The notes beneath the pieces are model-generated. The model did no database searches. It had not been told where the DNA came from and saw only the letters and a list, made by a program, of their open reading frames with translations. Shown piece after piece: positions 8,604 to 16,977 of a DNA stretch of 64,000 nt. The DNA is from WQXF01 sp031553615 (lineage in GTDB: Bacteria; Bacillota; Clostridia; Christensenellales; Aristaeellaceae): contig JAVBLJ010000022.1 of the NCBI GenBank assembly GCA_031553615.1, forward strand, positions 20,075 to 84,074, written 5' to 3'. The position numbers were made by a program, and so were the translations under genes. Numbering within the stretch: position 1 is the first letter of the stretch; every line of letters begins with the position of its first letter.

Positions 8604-10742
8604 TTGAGCGAAGAATTGTACGATGCGCAAAAGTACGACGCGCTAAAGGAAGAAAACCAGCGGCTGCGGGAAGAAAACCGTGAGCTGGTTCGCGCAAGTG
8701 AGAACATGAAACGCAGGGTGACCCGGCTGGAGCGCGATAAGCAGTATTCCGCCATCACCGCTGAAAACATCGAGCGCATGCGCGATTTTAACGCCAAAGA
8801 GAAGGAGATCCAGCATCTATATAACCAGCTGCTGCTTTCCAATTGCCCGGACTTGGTGTTCGTGTTTGACCGGGAGCTGAAGTTCCTGCTGGGCACGGAA
8901 ATGAGCAGCGCCATCCTGCGGTTTTCCAGCTACAATGATTTTGCTGAAAAGCCGCTCGAGCACGTATTCAGCCGCAGGTTCCCGCCCAAGGCGGTGAGCT
9001 CGCTGACTGGGCATTGCCATGAAGTGATGTGGAGCGGCGTATCGTGCGAGTATTCGGAAAAGCTAGAGGATGAAACAGGCACCACATTCTTGACCATCAC
9101 CATATCGTCCGCCAAAAACCTGGAGGGCGATTGCATGGGCGTGGTCATCGTGCTGCACGACGTGACCGACCTTACGCGGCTGAAAGAAACGGCGGAGAAA
9201 TCTTCGGTAGCCAAAAGCATCTTTCTGGCCACCATGTCCCATGAGATGCGCACCCCCATGAACGCGGTTATCGGTATGTCCAGCATCGCGAAGAACACCA
9301 ACGATATGGAAAAGATGCGCTACTGCATGGACAAGATCGAGAATGCGTCAATCCACCTGTTGGGAGTCATCAACGACATACTGGATATCTCCAAGATCGA
9401 AGCGGGCAAGTTTGAGCTTTCCTACGGCCGTTTCGATTTTGAGAAGATGGTGAGCAAGGTCGTGGGCGTGCAGACCTTCCGCATCGATGAAAAGAAGCAG
9501 ACGCTTCGCCTCTTTCTCGATCGCGATCTGCCGCGCTTCGTAAAATCGGACGAGCAGCACGTGGCGCAGGTGATCACGAACCTGCTGGCCAACGCTGTCA
9601 AGTTTACGCCCGAAGCGGGGGAGATATCGCTCTCCGTCCACAAAATCGGGGAGAGCGAGACCGACGTTTGCCTCGAAATCGCCGTGGCCGACAACGGAAT
9701 CGGCATGACCAAGGAGCAGCAAGGACGCCTGTTTCGCTCCTTTGAGCAGGCGGATGGGGGAATTTCCCGCAGGTTTGGCGGCACCGGCCTGGGGCTGGTG
9801 ATCTCCAAAAATATCGTCGAACTGCTGGGCGGACGGATTAGCGTTACTTCCGAGCTCGACAAGGGCTCGCGCTTCGCGTTCACGCTGTGCGTCGAAAAGT
9901 GCGCCGAACAGAATCTGCCGCTTATCCACGCTCCGCAGACTGATTGGTCGAAAATCAACATATTGGCGGTGGACGATTCCGAGGAAGTGCTGGAGTTCTT
10001 TGATGCCATCGGTTCCTCGCTGGGGCTGCACTGCGATGTTGCGCCCTCGGGCGAGAAAGCGCTGGAGCGCTTACAGGCGGCGAACGTGCCCTACGACATC
10101 ATATTTGTTGATTGGATTATGCCCGGCATGGATGGCATCGAGCTGACACGGAAGATCAAGACCATGTTTGGCGAGGGCACGGTGGTGATTATGATCTCCG
10201 CCGCCGAATGGAGCCGAATGGAGGCCGAAGCGATCAAGGCGGGCGTGGATCGATTCCTCCCCAAGCCCCTTTTTCCCTCCACCATCAGCGAATGCATCTG
10301 CGATTGCCTGAACATTATCGCCACCGATGGCGAGGAGCAGGCGACCCCGCCGGTGCGCAAGTCGCTTGCGGGCAAGCGCATCCTGTTGGCCGAAGATGTC
10401 GACATTAACCGCGAGATCGTCATTGCGCTGCTGGAGGATACCGAGGTGGAGATTGTCTGTGCGCAGAATGGGGAGGAGGCGATGACGCTCTTTGCCCAAT
10501 CGCCGGAGGCCTACGACCTCATCTTCATGGACATCCACATGCCCAAGGTCGATGGCTACGAGGCGACCAGGCAGATTCGTGCGATGGATGTCCCCAAGGC
10601 GCACAGCATTCCCATTATCGCTATGACCGCCAACGTGTTCCGTGAGGATGTGGAAAAGTGTCTGGCTTGCGGCATGAACGATCACATCGGCAAACCGATC
10701 GACCTGGACGACATGATCGGCAAGCTGCACCACTACCTGTAG
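8604..10742 (+). CDS. Hybrid sensor histidine kinase with two receiver domains
   Basis: 712 aa, TTG start with AGGAGG 5 nt upstream. Domain order: N-terminal coiled coil (residues 1-75, rich in EENQRLREENREL), PAS-like sensor (~78-195), HisKA with the phospho-acceptor His213 in MSHEMRTPMN, HATPase with N box NLLANAVKFTP, G1 box DNGIGM and G2 box GGTGLGL, then two receivers: Asp503 in FVDWIMPGMDG and Asp643 in FMDIHMPKVDG. No membrane segment or DNA-binding output domain is present, so it is a soluble phosphorelay kinase whose final output protein is not in this window. It is co-transcribed with the FIST protein. A strong terminator follows at 10840. Confidence 0.95.
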   Translation: MSEELYDAQKYDALKEENQRLREENRELVRASENMKRRVTRLERDKQYSAITAENIERMRDFNAKEKEIQHLYNQLLLSNCPDLVFVFDRELKFLLGTEMSSAILRFSSYNDFAEKPLEHVFSRRFPPKAVSSLTGHCHEVMWSGVSCEYSEKLEDETGTTFLTITISSAKNLEGDCMGVVIVLHDVTDLTRLKETAEKSSVAKSIFLATMSHEMRTPMNAVIGMSSIAKNTNDMEKMRYCMDKIENASIHLLGVINDILDISKIEAGKFELSYGRFDFEKMVSKVVGVQTFRIDEKKQTLRLFLDRDLPRFVKSDEQHVAQVITNLLANAVKFTPEAGEISLSVHKIGESETDVCLEIAVADNGIGMTKEQQGRLFRSFEQADGGISRRFGGTGLGLVISKNIVELLGGRISVTSELDKGSRFAFTLCVEKCAEQNLPLIHAPQTDWSKINILAVDDSEEVLEFFDAIGSSLGLHCDVAPSGEKALERLQAANVPYDIIFVDWIMPGMDGIELTRKIKTMFGEGTVVIMISAAEWSRMEAEAIKAGVDRFLPKPLFPSTISECICDCLNIIATDGEEQATPPVRKSLAGKRILLAEDVDINREIVIALLEDTEVEIVCAQNGEEAMTLFAQSPEAYDLIFMDIHMPKVDGYEATRQIRAMDVPKAHSIPIIAMTANVFREDVEKCLACGMNDHIGKPIDLDDMIGKLHHYL

Positions 10743-10839
10743 AATGGGCCGCGAAACGCAAAGACGCTGCGAAAAATAAAGATGCTGCAAAAGGAAAAAA
10801 ACGCGCGGGTCGCTCAATCGACACCTCCGCTGTTTTGCG

Positions 10840-10880
10840 CCGCACGGCACGATGCAACCCATCGTTCCGTGCGGTTTTTT
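10840..10880 (+). terminator. Rho-independent terminator of the FIST-kinase operon
   Basis: Inverted arms 10840-10854 and 10860-10874 (15 positions, one mismatch) with a 5-nt loop, followed by six T residues. Confidence 0.9.
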
Positions 10881-10929
10881 GTGAAAGAAATAATTTAACG
10901 CAGTATTTCTCCACTTTACCGATCCCGAC

Positions 10930-10958
10930 TTGACCGGCGCGAGGGAAAACGCTACAAT
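10930..10958 (+). promoter_or_regulatory. Promoter of the radical-SAM/RNase/miaB block
   Basis: TTGACC (10930-10935), 17-bp spacer, TACAAT (10953-10958). A perfect dyad follows at once: AATCGGTT (10960-10967) and AACCGATT (10979-10986), 11 nt apart. It could be an operator or a 5'-end mRNA hairpin. Confidence 0.7.
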
Positions 10959-11033
10959 AAATCGGTTGGACTATCGGAAACCGATTGGAGACCGACGGTG
11001 CTGGGTCCAGCCACGATAGGGGAGGAAAATCCA

Positions 11034-12881
11034 TTGCTACAACAAAAAATCGACGCATTGTTGGACAAGGTTCAGAAGCCTACGCGCTATACGGGTGGCG
11101 AGATGAACGCGTTCGTCAAGCCCTGTCAACCGGGCATGCTCCGGTTTGCTTTCGCCTTCCCGGACGTATATGAGGTCGGCATGTCCCATCTGGGCATGAA
11201 AATTCTCTACCATGTGATCAACGCGCATCCGGGCGCGCTCTGCGAACGGGTGTTTACCCCGTGGGTCGACATGATCGACCTCATGCGCGCGCAGGAGGTG
11301 CCGCTTTTTACGCTGGAGACCCATTCGCCGGTGCGGGATTTCGATATCGTGGGGTTCACCCTGCAGTACGAGATGAGCTATAGCAACATACTGGAAATGC
11401 TTTCGCTGGCGGGCATTCCGTTGCGCAGCGAGCAGCGCACGGAAAACGACCCGATCGTGATCGCGGGCGGGCCCTGTGCGTTCAACCCGGAACCGTTGTA
11501 CGCCTGCGTCGATGCGTTTGTGATCGGCGACGGTGAGGAGAGCACGGTCGCGGTCATCGATGCCGTACTGGCTGCCCGGCAGGCGGGAGCCCCTCGCATG
11601 GATTGCCTGCGCGCGTTGGCCGCGCTGCCCGGCGTGTACGTGCCTGCGTTCTACGAAGCCGGATATGACCAGGAGGGAAGACTCGTCCGCTTTGCGTCCA
11701 CCGATGCGGCCGCTCCGGCCGTCGTGCGCAAGTGCGTGGTGCGCGATTTGGATGCCGCCGCCTTCCCCCGGGAGATCGTGGTTCCGTATACCGAGATCGT
11801 GCACGATCGCATCATGCTCGAGGTGTTGCGCGGCTGCACAAAAGGCTGCCGCTTTTGTCAGGCGGGCATGCTCTACCGCCCGGTGCGCGAGCGCAGCCTG
11901 CACACCCTGCTGGAGCAGGCCGAGCGTTTGGTGGATGCCACCGGATACGATGAAATCTCCCTTTCTTCGCTTTCCACGGGCGATTACTCCTGCCTGCCCG
12001 AGCTCACGCGCGAATTGATGCGGCGCTTCGAGGAACGCCGCGTGGCCATTTCGCTGCCTTCGCTGCGGCTGGATAGCGTGCTGAAGGAATCGCTGGAGGA
12101 GACGCAGCGCGTCCGCAAGACCAGCCTTACCTTTGCGCCCGAGGCGGGCACACAGCGCCTGCGCGACGTGATCAACAAAGGCGTGACCGAGGAGCAGCTG
12201 CTGCAAAACGCGCGCGATGCGTTTTCCGGCGGCTGGAGCACCATGAAGCTCTACTTCATGATCGGCCTGCCCACCGAGACCGACGAGGACATCGGGGGCA
12301 TCGCTGATTTGACGGCCAAGGTGGTTGCCACCTACTTCCAGGTGCCCAAGACAGAGCGCGCCAAGGGCCTGCGCGTTACCTGCAGCGCATCGGTGTTTGT
12401 GCCCAAGCCGTTCACTCCCTTCCAATGGGTGGCGCAGGATACCGTGCCCGAGCTTTTGCGCAAGGTGCAGCTGCTGCGCGAGCGCTTGAAAAAGGTGAAG
12501 GGGGTCACCTTCAACTGGCATGAATCGTCGCTCTCCTTCCTGGAAGCCTGCTTTGCGCGCGGGGATCGCAGGCTTTACGCCGTGCTGGAGCGTGCCTGGG
12601 AGCTGGGCTGCCGTTACGATGGCTGGAGCGATCACTTCCGATACGATCTGTGGATGCAGGCCTTCGCCGAATGCGGGCTCGATCCGGCGGATTACGCCAA
12701 CCGCCAGCGCGGCAAGGAGGAGCTGCTGCCCTGGGCATTCATCGATGCAGGGGTGACCCAGGCCTACCTGCTGCGCGAGTACGAGCGCTCGCTGTGCGCC
12801 GACACCACGCCGGATTGCCGCCAGGGTTGCCAGGGCTGCGGGCTGCAGCGCGCGGCGTTTGAGGGGGTGTGCTCACTGTGA
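11034..12881 (+). CDS. B12-binding-type radical SAM protein (TIGR03960-like)
   Basis: 615 aa. An N-terminal Rossmann-like cobalamin-binding-type region (residues ~15-190) is followed by a radical SAM core with the [4Fe-4S] cluster motif CxxxCxxC in RGCTKGCRFCQAG. The chain ends in a Cys-rich tail (CRQGCQGCGLQ). I prefer the TTG at 11034 because GGGGAGG lies 8 nt upstream; an in-frame GTG at 10998 lacks one. It overlaps the next gene by 4 nt (GTGA). Members of this family are usually adjacent or fused to a DUF2344 protein, as here, and sit near rne/rng genes. The substrate is unknown; a tRNA or rRNA modification role is inferred from neighbours. Confidence 0.88.
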   Translation: MLQQKIDALLDKVQKPTRYTGGEMNAFVKPCQPGMLRFAFAFPDVYEVGMSHLGMKILYHVINAHPGALCERVFTPWVDMIDLMRAQEVPLFTLETHSPVRDFDIVGFTLQYEMSYSNILEMLSLAGIPLRSEQRTENDPIVIAGGPCAFNPEPLYACVDAFVIGDGEESTVAVIDAVLAARQAGAPRMDCLRALAALPGVYVPAFYEAGYDQEGRLVRFASTDAAAPAVVRKCVVRDLDAAAFPREIVVPYTEIVHDRIMLEVLRGCTKGCRFCQAGMLYRPVRERSLHTLLEQAERLVDATGYDEISLSSLSTGDYSCLPELTRELMRRFEERRVAISLPSLRLDSVLKESLEETQRVRKTSLTFAPEAGTQRLRDVINKGVTEEQLLQNARDAFSGGWSTMKLYFMIGLPTETDEDIGGIADLTAKVVATYFQVPKTERAKGLRVTCSASVFVPKPFTPFQWVAQDTVPELLRKVQLLRERLKKVKGVTFNWHESSLSFLEACFARGDRRLYAVLERAWELGCRYDGWSDHFRYDLWMQAFAECGLDPADYANRQRGKEELLPWAFIDAGVTQAYLLREYERSLCADTTPDCRQGCQGCGLQRAAFEGVCSL

Positions 12882-13564
12882 AGATGCTGCTGGCTTTCCA
12901 AAAGGCGGAATCACTGCGCCACTTGGGGCATCTCGATTTGCTGCGCTCCATGCAGCGCGCGCTGCGCAGGAGCAACCTGCCGGTGCGCTACTCACAGGGC
13001 TTTAATCCGCACATGCTCACCTCGTTCGCCTCGGCGCTCTCTATGGGCGTATCCAGTGCGGAGGAGATCGTTGAAGTGGGGCTCGCGGAATCGGTCGAAC
13101 CTGATGCGGCGTTGGCACGTATGAATAGGGTGCTGCCCGAGGGACTGCGTGCTTCCCGCGCGGTGATGGTCGAGGATGCGCACCCGGCGCCCATGGGTCT
13201 GCTCAAGCAGGCTTCGTACACCGCTTGGCTGCAGGGCGTGGAGGCATCGGCGCTGGCCGATACCGTGCGCGCCTTCCTGGCCGAGCAGGAAGTCATGGCG
13301 TTGCGGGTGAGCAAGCGCGGCGAGAAGCTGGTGAACATCCGGCCCATGGTGCATGCGCTTTCGGTGGAAGGTGAAATTGGCGGCACTCGCCTAGAGATGC
13401 GCCTTTCGCTGGAGGAGGCCGCCACGCTCAAGCCGGAGCTGCTGCTCTCCACGCTGTGGGAGCGCGCGGGGTTGCCCAGCGAAGCTTTGCCCACCATGCG
13501 CCTGAAGCGCTTGCGCTTGTTCGGGGTGGTAGAGGGAGAGGCCGTGCCGCTGCTCACGATCTGA
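12878..13564 (+). CDS. DUF2344 / TIGR03936 family protein
   Basis: 228 aa from the GTG at 12878, which overlaps the upstream stop as GTGA and has GAGGGGG 10 nt upstream; an in-frame GTG at 12869 is too close to that site. The N-terminus (MLLAFQKAESLRHLGHLDLL, then SQGFNPHM) is typical of the domain that partners or fuses with TIGR03960 radical-SAM proteins. No membrane segment. Function unproven; translational coupling suggests a complex with the upstream enzyme. Confidence 0.85.
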   Translation: MKMLLAFQKAESLRHLGHLDLLRSMQRALRRSNLPVRYSQGFNPHMLTSFASALSMGVSSAEEIVEVGLAESVEPDAALARMNRVLPEGLRASRAVMVEDAHPAPMGLLKQASYTAWLQGVEASALADTVRAFLAEQEVMALRVSKRGEKLVNIRPMVHALSVEGEIGGTRLEMRLSLEEAATLKPELLLSTLWERAGLPSEALPTMRLKRLRLFGVVEGEAVPLLTI

Positions 13565-13662
13565 TTTGCTCACGATTCGTTTTGTCCGTGTTTGATTTGT
13601 CTGCGAAATGATATTGCCTACGATCCAGCTTGTTACGGAGCAAATCCGCAAGGAGGGAGAAC

Positions 13663-14910
13663 ATGCCGCAGAGCCAAGCAGCACAGAAGCCTTCGCGTGT
13701 CATCGTGGTCGATGCGGACGCATCCGGCCTAGCGGTTGCCCTTGTGGAAGGGGGCAGGGTGGTCGAAGCGCTGGCCCTGCCCGAACTGGCGCGAGGGGCA
13801 CAGGTCGGTGCGGTGTACCTGGGCCGCGTGCAGCAGGTTCTGCCCGGCATGGGTGCGGCGTTCATCGATATCGGGCTGGAGAAGCACGCTTTCTTGCAGC
13901 TGGAGGCGGGAAAGCCTGCGCCGCGTCCGGGCCAGGATGCGGTGGTGCAGGTTGTCAAAATCCCGGGCGGGGAAAAGGGTGTGCGCGTGACAGGCGCGCC
14001 CGAACTGACGGATTCTTTGGCCGTGCTCTCGCCGGGTGGAGCCGGAGTGGGCGTGTCCACCAAGATCGAGGATGCGCAGGAGCGCGCCCGGCTCAAGGCG
14101 CTGGGCGAAGCGCACTGTCCGCCGGGCTGCGCGCTGGTGCTGCGCACCGCGGCGGCGGGCCGGGAAGAGAAAGCTTTGGCGGCCTCGTGCCGAGCGCTGT
14201 GGGCCGAATGGGAGGCATTGCAGAAGGCCGCACGCCATGCGCGCGCGCCTGCGCTGCTCATGGGCGCACTGCACCCGGCGGAGCGTTGCGTGCTGGATTT
14301 GCTGGGCCAAGGCACCGCCCGAATCGTGGCAAACGGCGGCTGGCCCGAACGCATGGAGGCCTTGGTTCGCCAGCGTGACATCCAGCCTCTTCCGCAGATC
14401 GAGCTTTACGGGGGCGAAACGCCGCTGCGCGCGCTCTACTCCATCACCACCGCGCTGGAGCAGGCGCGTCGCCGCAAGGTGTGGCTGCCCGGCGGTGGAA
14501 CCCTGGTGTTTGATGTCTGCGAGGCAATGACCGTGGTTGACGTCAATGCGGGCAAGCAGGCGGCTAAGAAAAATCCGGAGGAAACGGCGCTGGCGGTGAA
14601 CCTGGAAGCGATGCGCGAGATCGCGGCGCAGTTGCGCTTGCGCGATATCGGCGGCATCGTGGTGATCGATAGCATCGACCTGTGCCTGCCGGCAAACCGT
14701 CAACGCATGCTGGATGAGTTGGCGGGCGCGCTGAACGCCGACCGTGGCAAACCGCGCGTGTTCGGCGGTGTGAGCGAACTTGGGTTGATTCAACTGACGC
14801 GCAAGCGCCTGTATGCCGAGCCGAACCGGGCCGGAAAGGCACAGCGCCACCATAGCGATGAGAAAGAACCGGAGCCTACAGAATCTACGTTCGAAGGGTC
14901 AGGGGCATAG
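13663..14910 (+). CDS. rng: Ribonuclease E/G family endoribonuclease
   Basis: 415 aa, ATG with AGGAGGG 5 nt upstream. An S1-like RNA-binding region (residues ~30-100, with VYLGRVQQVLPGMGAAFIDIG) precedes the catalytic domain. The Mg2+-binding aspartates are Asp293 (VVDVNAGK) and Asp336 (VVIDSIDL), 43 residues apart as in E. coli RNase E (D303/D346). The C-terminus after LTRKRLYAEP is short and basic and has no CPxC zinc-link motif, so the usual zinc-bridged dimer or tetramer contact seems missing. The role is RNA processing and decay. miaB starts 4 nt downstream, so the two are coupled. Confidence 0.92.
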   Translation: MPQSQAAQKPSRVIVVDADASGLAVALVEGGRVVEALALPELARGAQVGAVYLGRVQQVLPGMGAAFIDIGLEKHAFLQLEAGKPAPRPGQDAVVQVVKIPGGEKGVRVTGAPELTDSLAVLSPGGAGVGVSTKIEDAQERARLKALGEAHCPPGCALVLRTAAAGREEKALAASCRALWAEWEALQKAARHARAPALLMGALHPAERCVLDLLGQGTARIVANGGWPERMEALVRQRDIQPLPQIELYGGETPLRALYSITTALEQARRRKVWLPGGGTLVFDVCEAMTVVDVNAGKQAAKKNPEETALAVNLEAMREIAAQLRLRDIGGIVVIDSIDLCLPANRQRMLDELAGALNADRGKPRVFGGVSELGLIQLTRKRLYAEPNRAGKAQRHHSDEKEPEPTESTFEGSGA

Positions 14911-14914
14911 AAGC

Positions 14915-16333
14915 ATGAGAGAGAAAACCGCCCGCGCCGTGAGCGCACAGGAGCTGGAGGAGCAGGCCGAGTTGGCTCGCCGGGTCGCTGAGTGGGTGCG
15001 GCGCGAGGAACATCCGCGCAGCTACATCATTGTCACCTACGGCTGCCAAATGAACGCGCACGATAGCGAAAACCTTGCGGGCATGCTGCGCGATATGGGG
15101 CTGGAGCCTGCGCCCTCGCGCGAGGAAGCCGATCTGGTGATCTACAACACCTGCTGCGTGCGCGATAATGCGGAGCGCCGCGCGTTGGGCAACGTCACCT
15201 GGCTCAAGGAGCTCAAGAAGACGCAGCCTCATCTGCTGGTGGGCGTGTGCGGATGCATGATGCAGCAGCAGGGCATGGCGGAAAAAATATTGAGGCAATA
15301 TCCGTTCGTTGATATCGCCTTCGGCACGCACAACCTCTACCGCTTTCCGGAGCTGATGTTCACCGCGCTTTCCACCCGCTCCCGCGTGGTCGAGGTGCTC
15401 GATGATCCGGCGGGCAGCATTGCTGAGGATTTGCCGGTAGAGCGGGTGAGCCCGCACAAGGCGTACATCACCATCATGTACGGCTGCAACAACTTTTGCT
15501 CCTACTGCATCGTGCCCTACGTGCGGGGCCGCGAGCGCTCCCGCGAGGCCGAAGCGATCCTGGCCGAGGCGCGTGCGCTGCGCGAGGAGGGCGTGCAGGA
15601 AATCATGCTGCTGGGGCAGAATGTGAACTCCTACGGCAACGACTTGGGCGAAGGCGCGATGCGCTTCCCGGAGCTGTTGGCAGCGCTGGATGGCGTGGGC
15701 ATACCGCGCATTCGCTTCATGACCTCGCACCCCAAGGACCTTTCGGATGCGCTGATCGAGGTGATGGCGAAGGGGCGCAACATCTGCCACGCGCTGCACC
15801 TGCCCGTGCAGGCGGGCAGCGATGCGCTTCTGGCCTCCATGCGCCGCGGATATACGCGCGCCGAATACCTGGCCAAGGTGGTAGCGCTGCGCGCGCGCAT
15901 TCCCGATATTGCGCTAACCACCGATCTCATCGTGGCCTACCCCGGCGAGACCGAGCAGGATTTTGCGGACACGCTCTCTCTGGTCGAAGAAGTACGTTAC
16001 GATGCGGCGTTCACCTTTGTCTATTCGCCCAGGCCGGGCACGCTGGCGGCTCAGATGCCCGATCGCGTCGAGCCAGCGCTCGCCACCGATCGCATCGAAC
16101 GGCTGATCGCCGCGCAGAAGCGCATCACCGTGGAGCGCAATTCGGCCTATGTGGGGCAGGTGCAAACGGTGCTGGTCGAGGAGCAATCCAAGCGCGACGC
16201 CAGCCAGGTTGCGGGCAAAAACGAGTATGGGATCACCGTCAATTTTTCCGGCGATGTGTCGCTGATGGGCCGGTTCGTGCAGGTGAGGATAGTTTCCGCT
16301 GCCGAATCAACCTTGCGCGGGGAAATGGCGTAA
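14915..16333 (+). CDS. miaB: tRNA-2-methylthio-N6-dimethylallyladenosine synthase MiaB
   Basis: 472 aa. This radical SAM methylthiotransferase adds the 2-methylthio group to i6A37 of tRNAs. Seen: the N-terminal UPF0004 domain with its three cluster cysteines (TYGCQMN, NTCCVRD, CGCMMQ), the radical SAM motif CNNFCSYC followed by IVPYVRGRERSR, and a C-terminal TRAM domain (~410-470). The ATG at 14915 has AGGGG about 9 nt upstream. miaA, which makes the substrate i6A37, lies in the same block at 21.8 kb. An RNase E/G gene precedes it and a YlbF-family gene follows. Confidence 0.96.
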   Translation: MREKTARAVSAQELEEQAELARRVAEWVRREEHPRSYIIVTYGCQMNAHDSENLAGMLRDMGLEPAPSREEADLVIYNTCCVRDNAERRALGNVTWLKELKKTQPHLLVGVCGCMMQQQGMAEKILRQYPFVDIAFGTHNLYRFPELMFTALSTRSRVVEVLDDPAGSIAEDLPVERVSPHKAYITIMYGCNNFCSYCIVPYVRGRERSREAEAILAEARALREEGVQEIMLLGQNVNSYGNDLGEGAMRFPELLAALDGVGIPRIRFMTSHPKDLSDALIEVMAKGRNICHALHLPVQAGSDALLASMRRGYTRAEYLAKVVALRARIPDIALTTDLIVAYPGETEQDFADTLSLVEEVRYDAAFTFVYSPRPGTLAAQMPDRVEPALATDRIERLIAAQKRITVERNSAYVGQVQTVLVEEQSKRDASQVAGKNEYGITVNFSGDVSLMGRFVQVRIVSAAESTLRGEMA

Positions 16334-16420
16334 GCGCGCATCGCACGAAACCAGTCGAACCACAATAAGATCAAGCTACACAAAATACGCGAGGCCGCAA
16401 CGCGGCAGAAGGGGCACAAA

Positions 16421-16849
16421 ATGAACGAAGTATTCGAGCGGGCCGGCGCGCTGGGCGAGGCTATCCAGCAATCAGAGGAGTTCCGCACCATGCGAGCCGC
16501 CGAGGGCGCGGTGATGGCCGATGAAAACGCCGCCAAGGTGATGAGCGATTTTTTGACCCACCGCACCATCGTGGAAGAGGTGTTGGCCACCGATCCGCCC
16601 GATCACGCGCTGTTGGCCGAGCATAGCCAGGCCATGGAGGCGCTTCAGGATGCGCTGAACGAGATGGAGCTGGTGCAGGAGATGACCCGCGCCCGCGCCG
16701 CCTTCGCCGAGATGATGAACCAGGTTAACCAGGTGCTTCGCTTCATGGTTACCGGAGAAATGGGCGAAGAATCGGACGAGGAAGGCGAAGGCTGTGGCGG
16801 CAACTGCGGCGGCTGCTCGGGCGGTTGCGGCCATTCGCACGTACACTGA
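16421..16849 (+). CDS. YlbF/YmcA (RicF/RicA-like) family protein with Cys/His-rich tail
   Basis: 142 aa. Helical YlbF/YmcA-type core (residues 1-115), then an acidic linker and a tail with CGGNCGGCSGGCGHSHVH (four Cys, three His). In Bacillus subtilis, RicA, RicF and RicT form an Fe-S-containing complex that directs RNase Y processing, and ymcA follows ymcB (miaB), as here. The tail could bind a metal or an Fe-S cluster; that is inference. AAGGGG lies 6 nt before the ATG. It sits between miaB and mutS. Confidence 0.85.
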   Translation: MNEVFERAGALGEAIQQSEEFRTMRAAEGAVMADENAAKVMSDFLTHRTIVEEVLATDPPDHALLAEHSQAMEALQDALNEMELVQEMTRARAAFAEMMNQVNQVLRFMVTGEMGEESDEEGEGCGGNCGGCSGGCGHSHVH

Positions 16850-16858
16850 TCGCACGCC

Positions 16859-16900
16859 CTGATCGCCTGTTCATTACACGTACTGATCGCCTGTTCATTA
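16859..16900 (+). repeat. 24-bp-period direct repeat after the ylbF-like stop
   Basis: An identical 18-bp block occurs at 16859-16876 and 16883-16900, and a shorter piece (CTGATCGC) at 16846-16853 just before the first full copy. It fills the ylbF-mutS gap. Confidence 0.85.
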
Positions 16901-16977
16901 ATAGAGAGCCTATGCGCCGTTCCGCTTGATTCCGCACCCTTGCGCGCATGCATATTTCGCACATTTGGAGGAACCAC

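Noticed and set aside
11037..12635. A 532-codon minus-strand frame opposite the radical-SAM gene
   Set aside because: Its translation is His/Gln/Arg-rich without motifs, and the plus frame has the CxxxCxxC cluster and good codon use.
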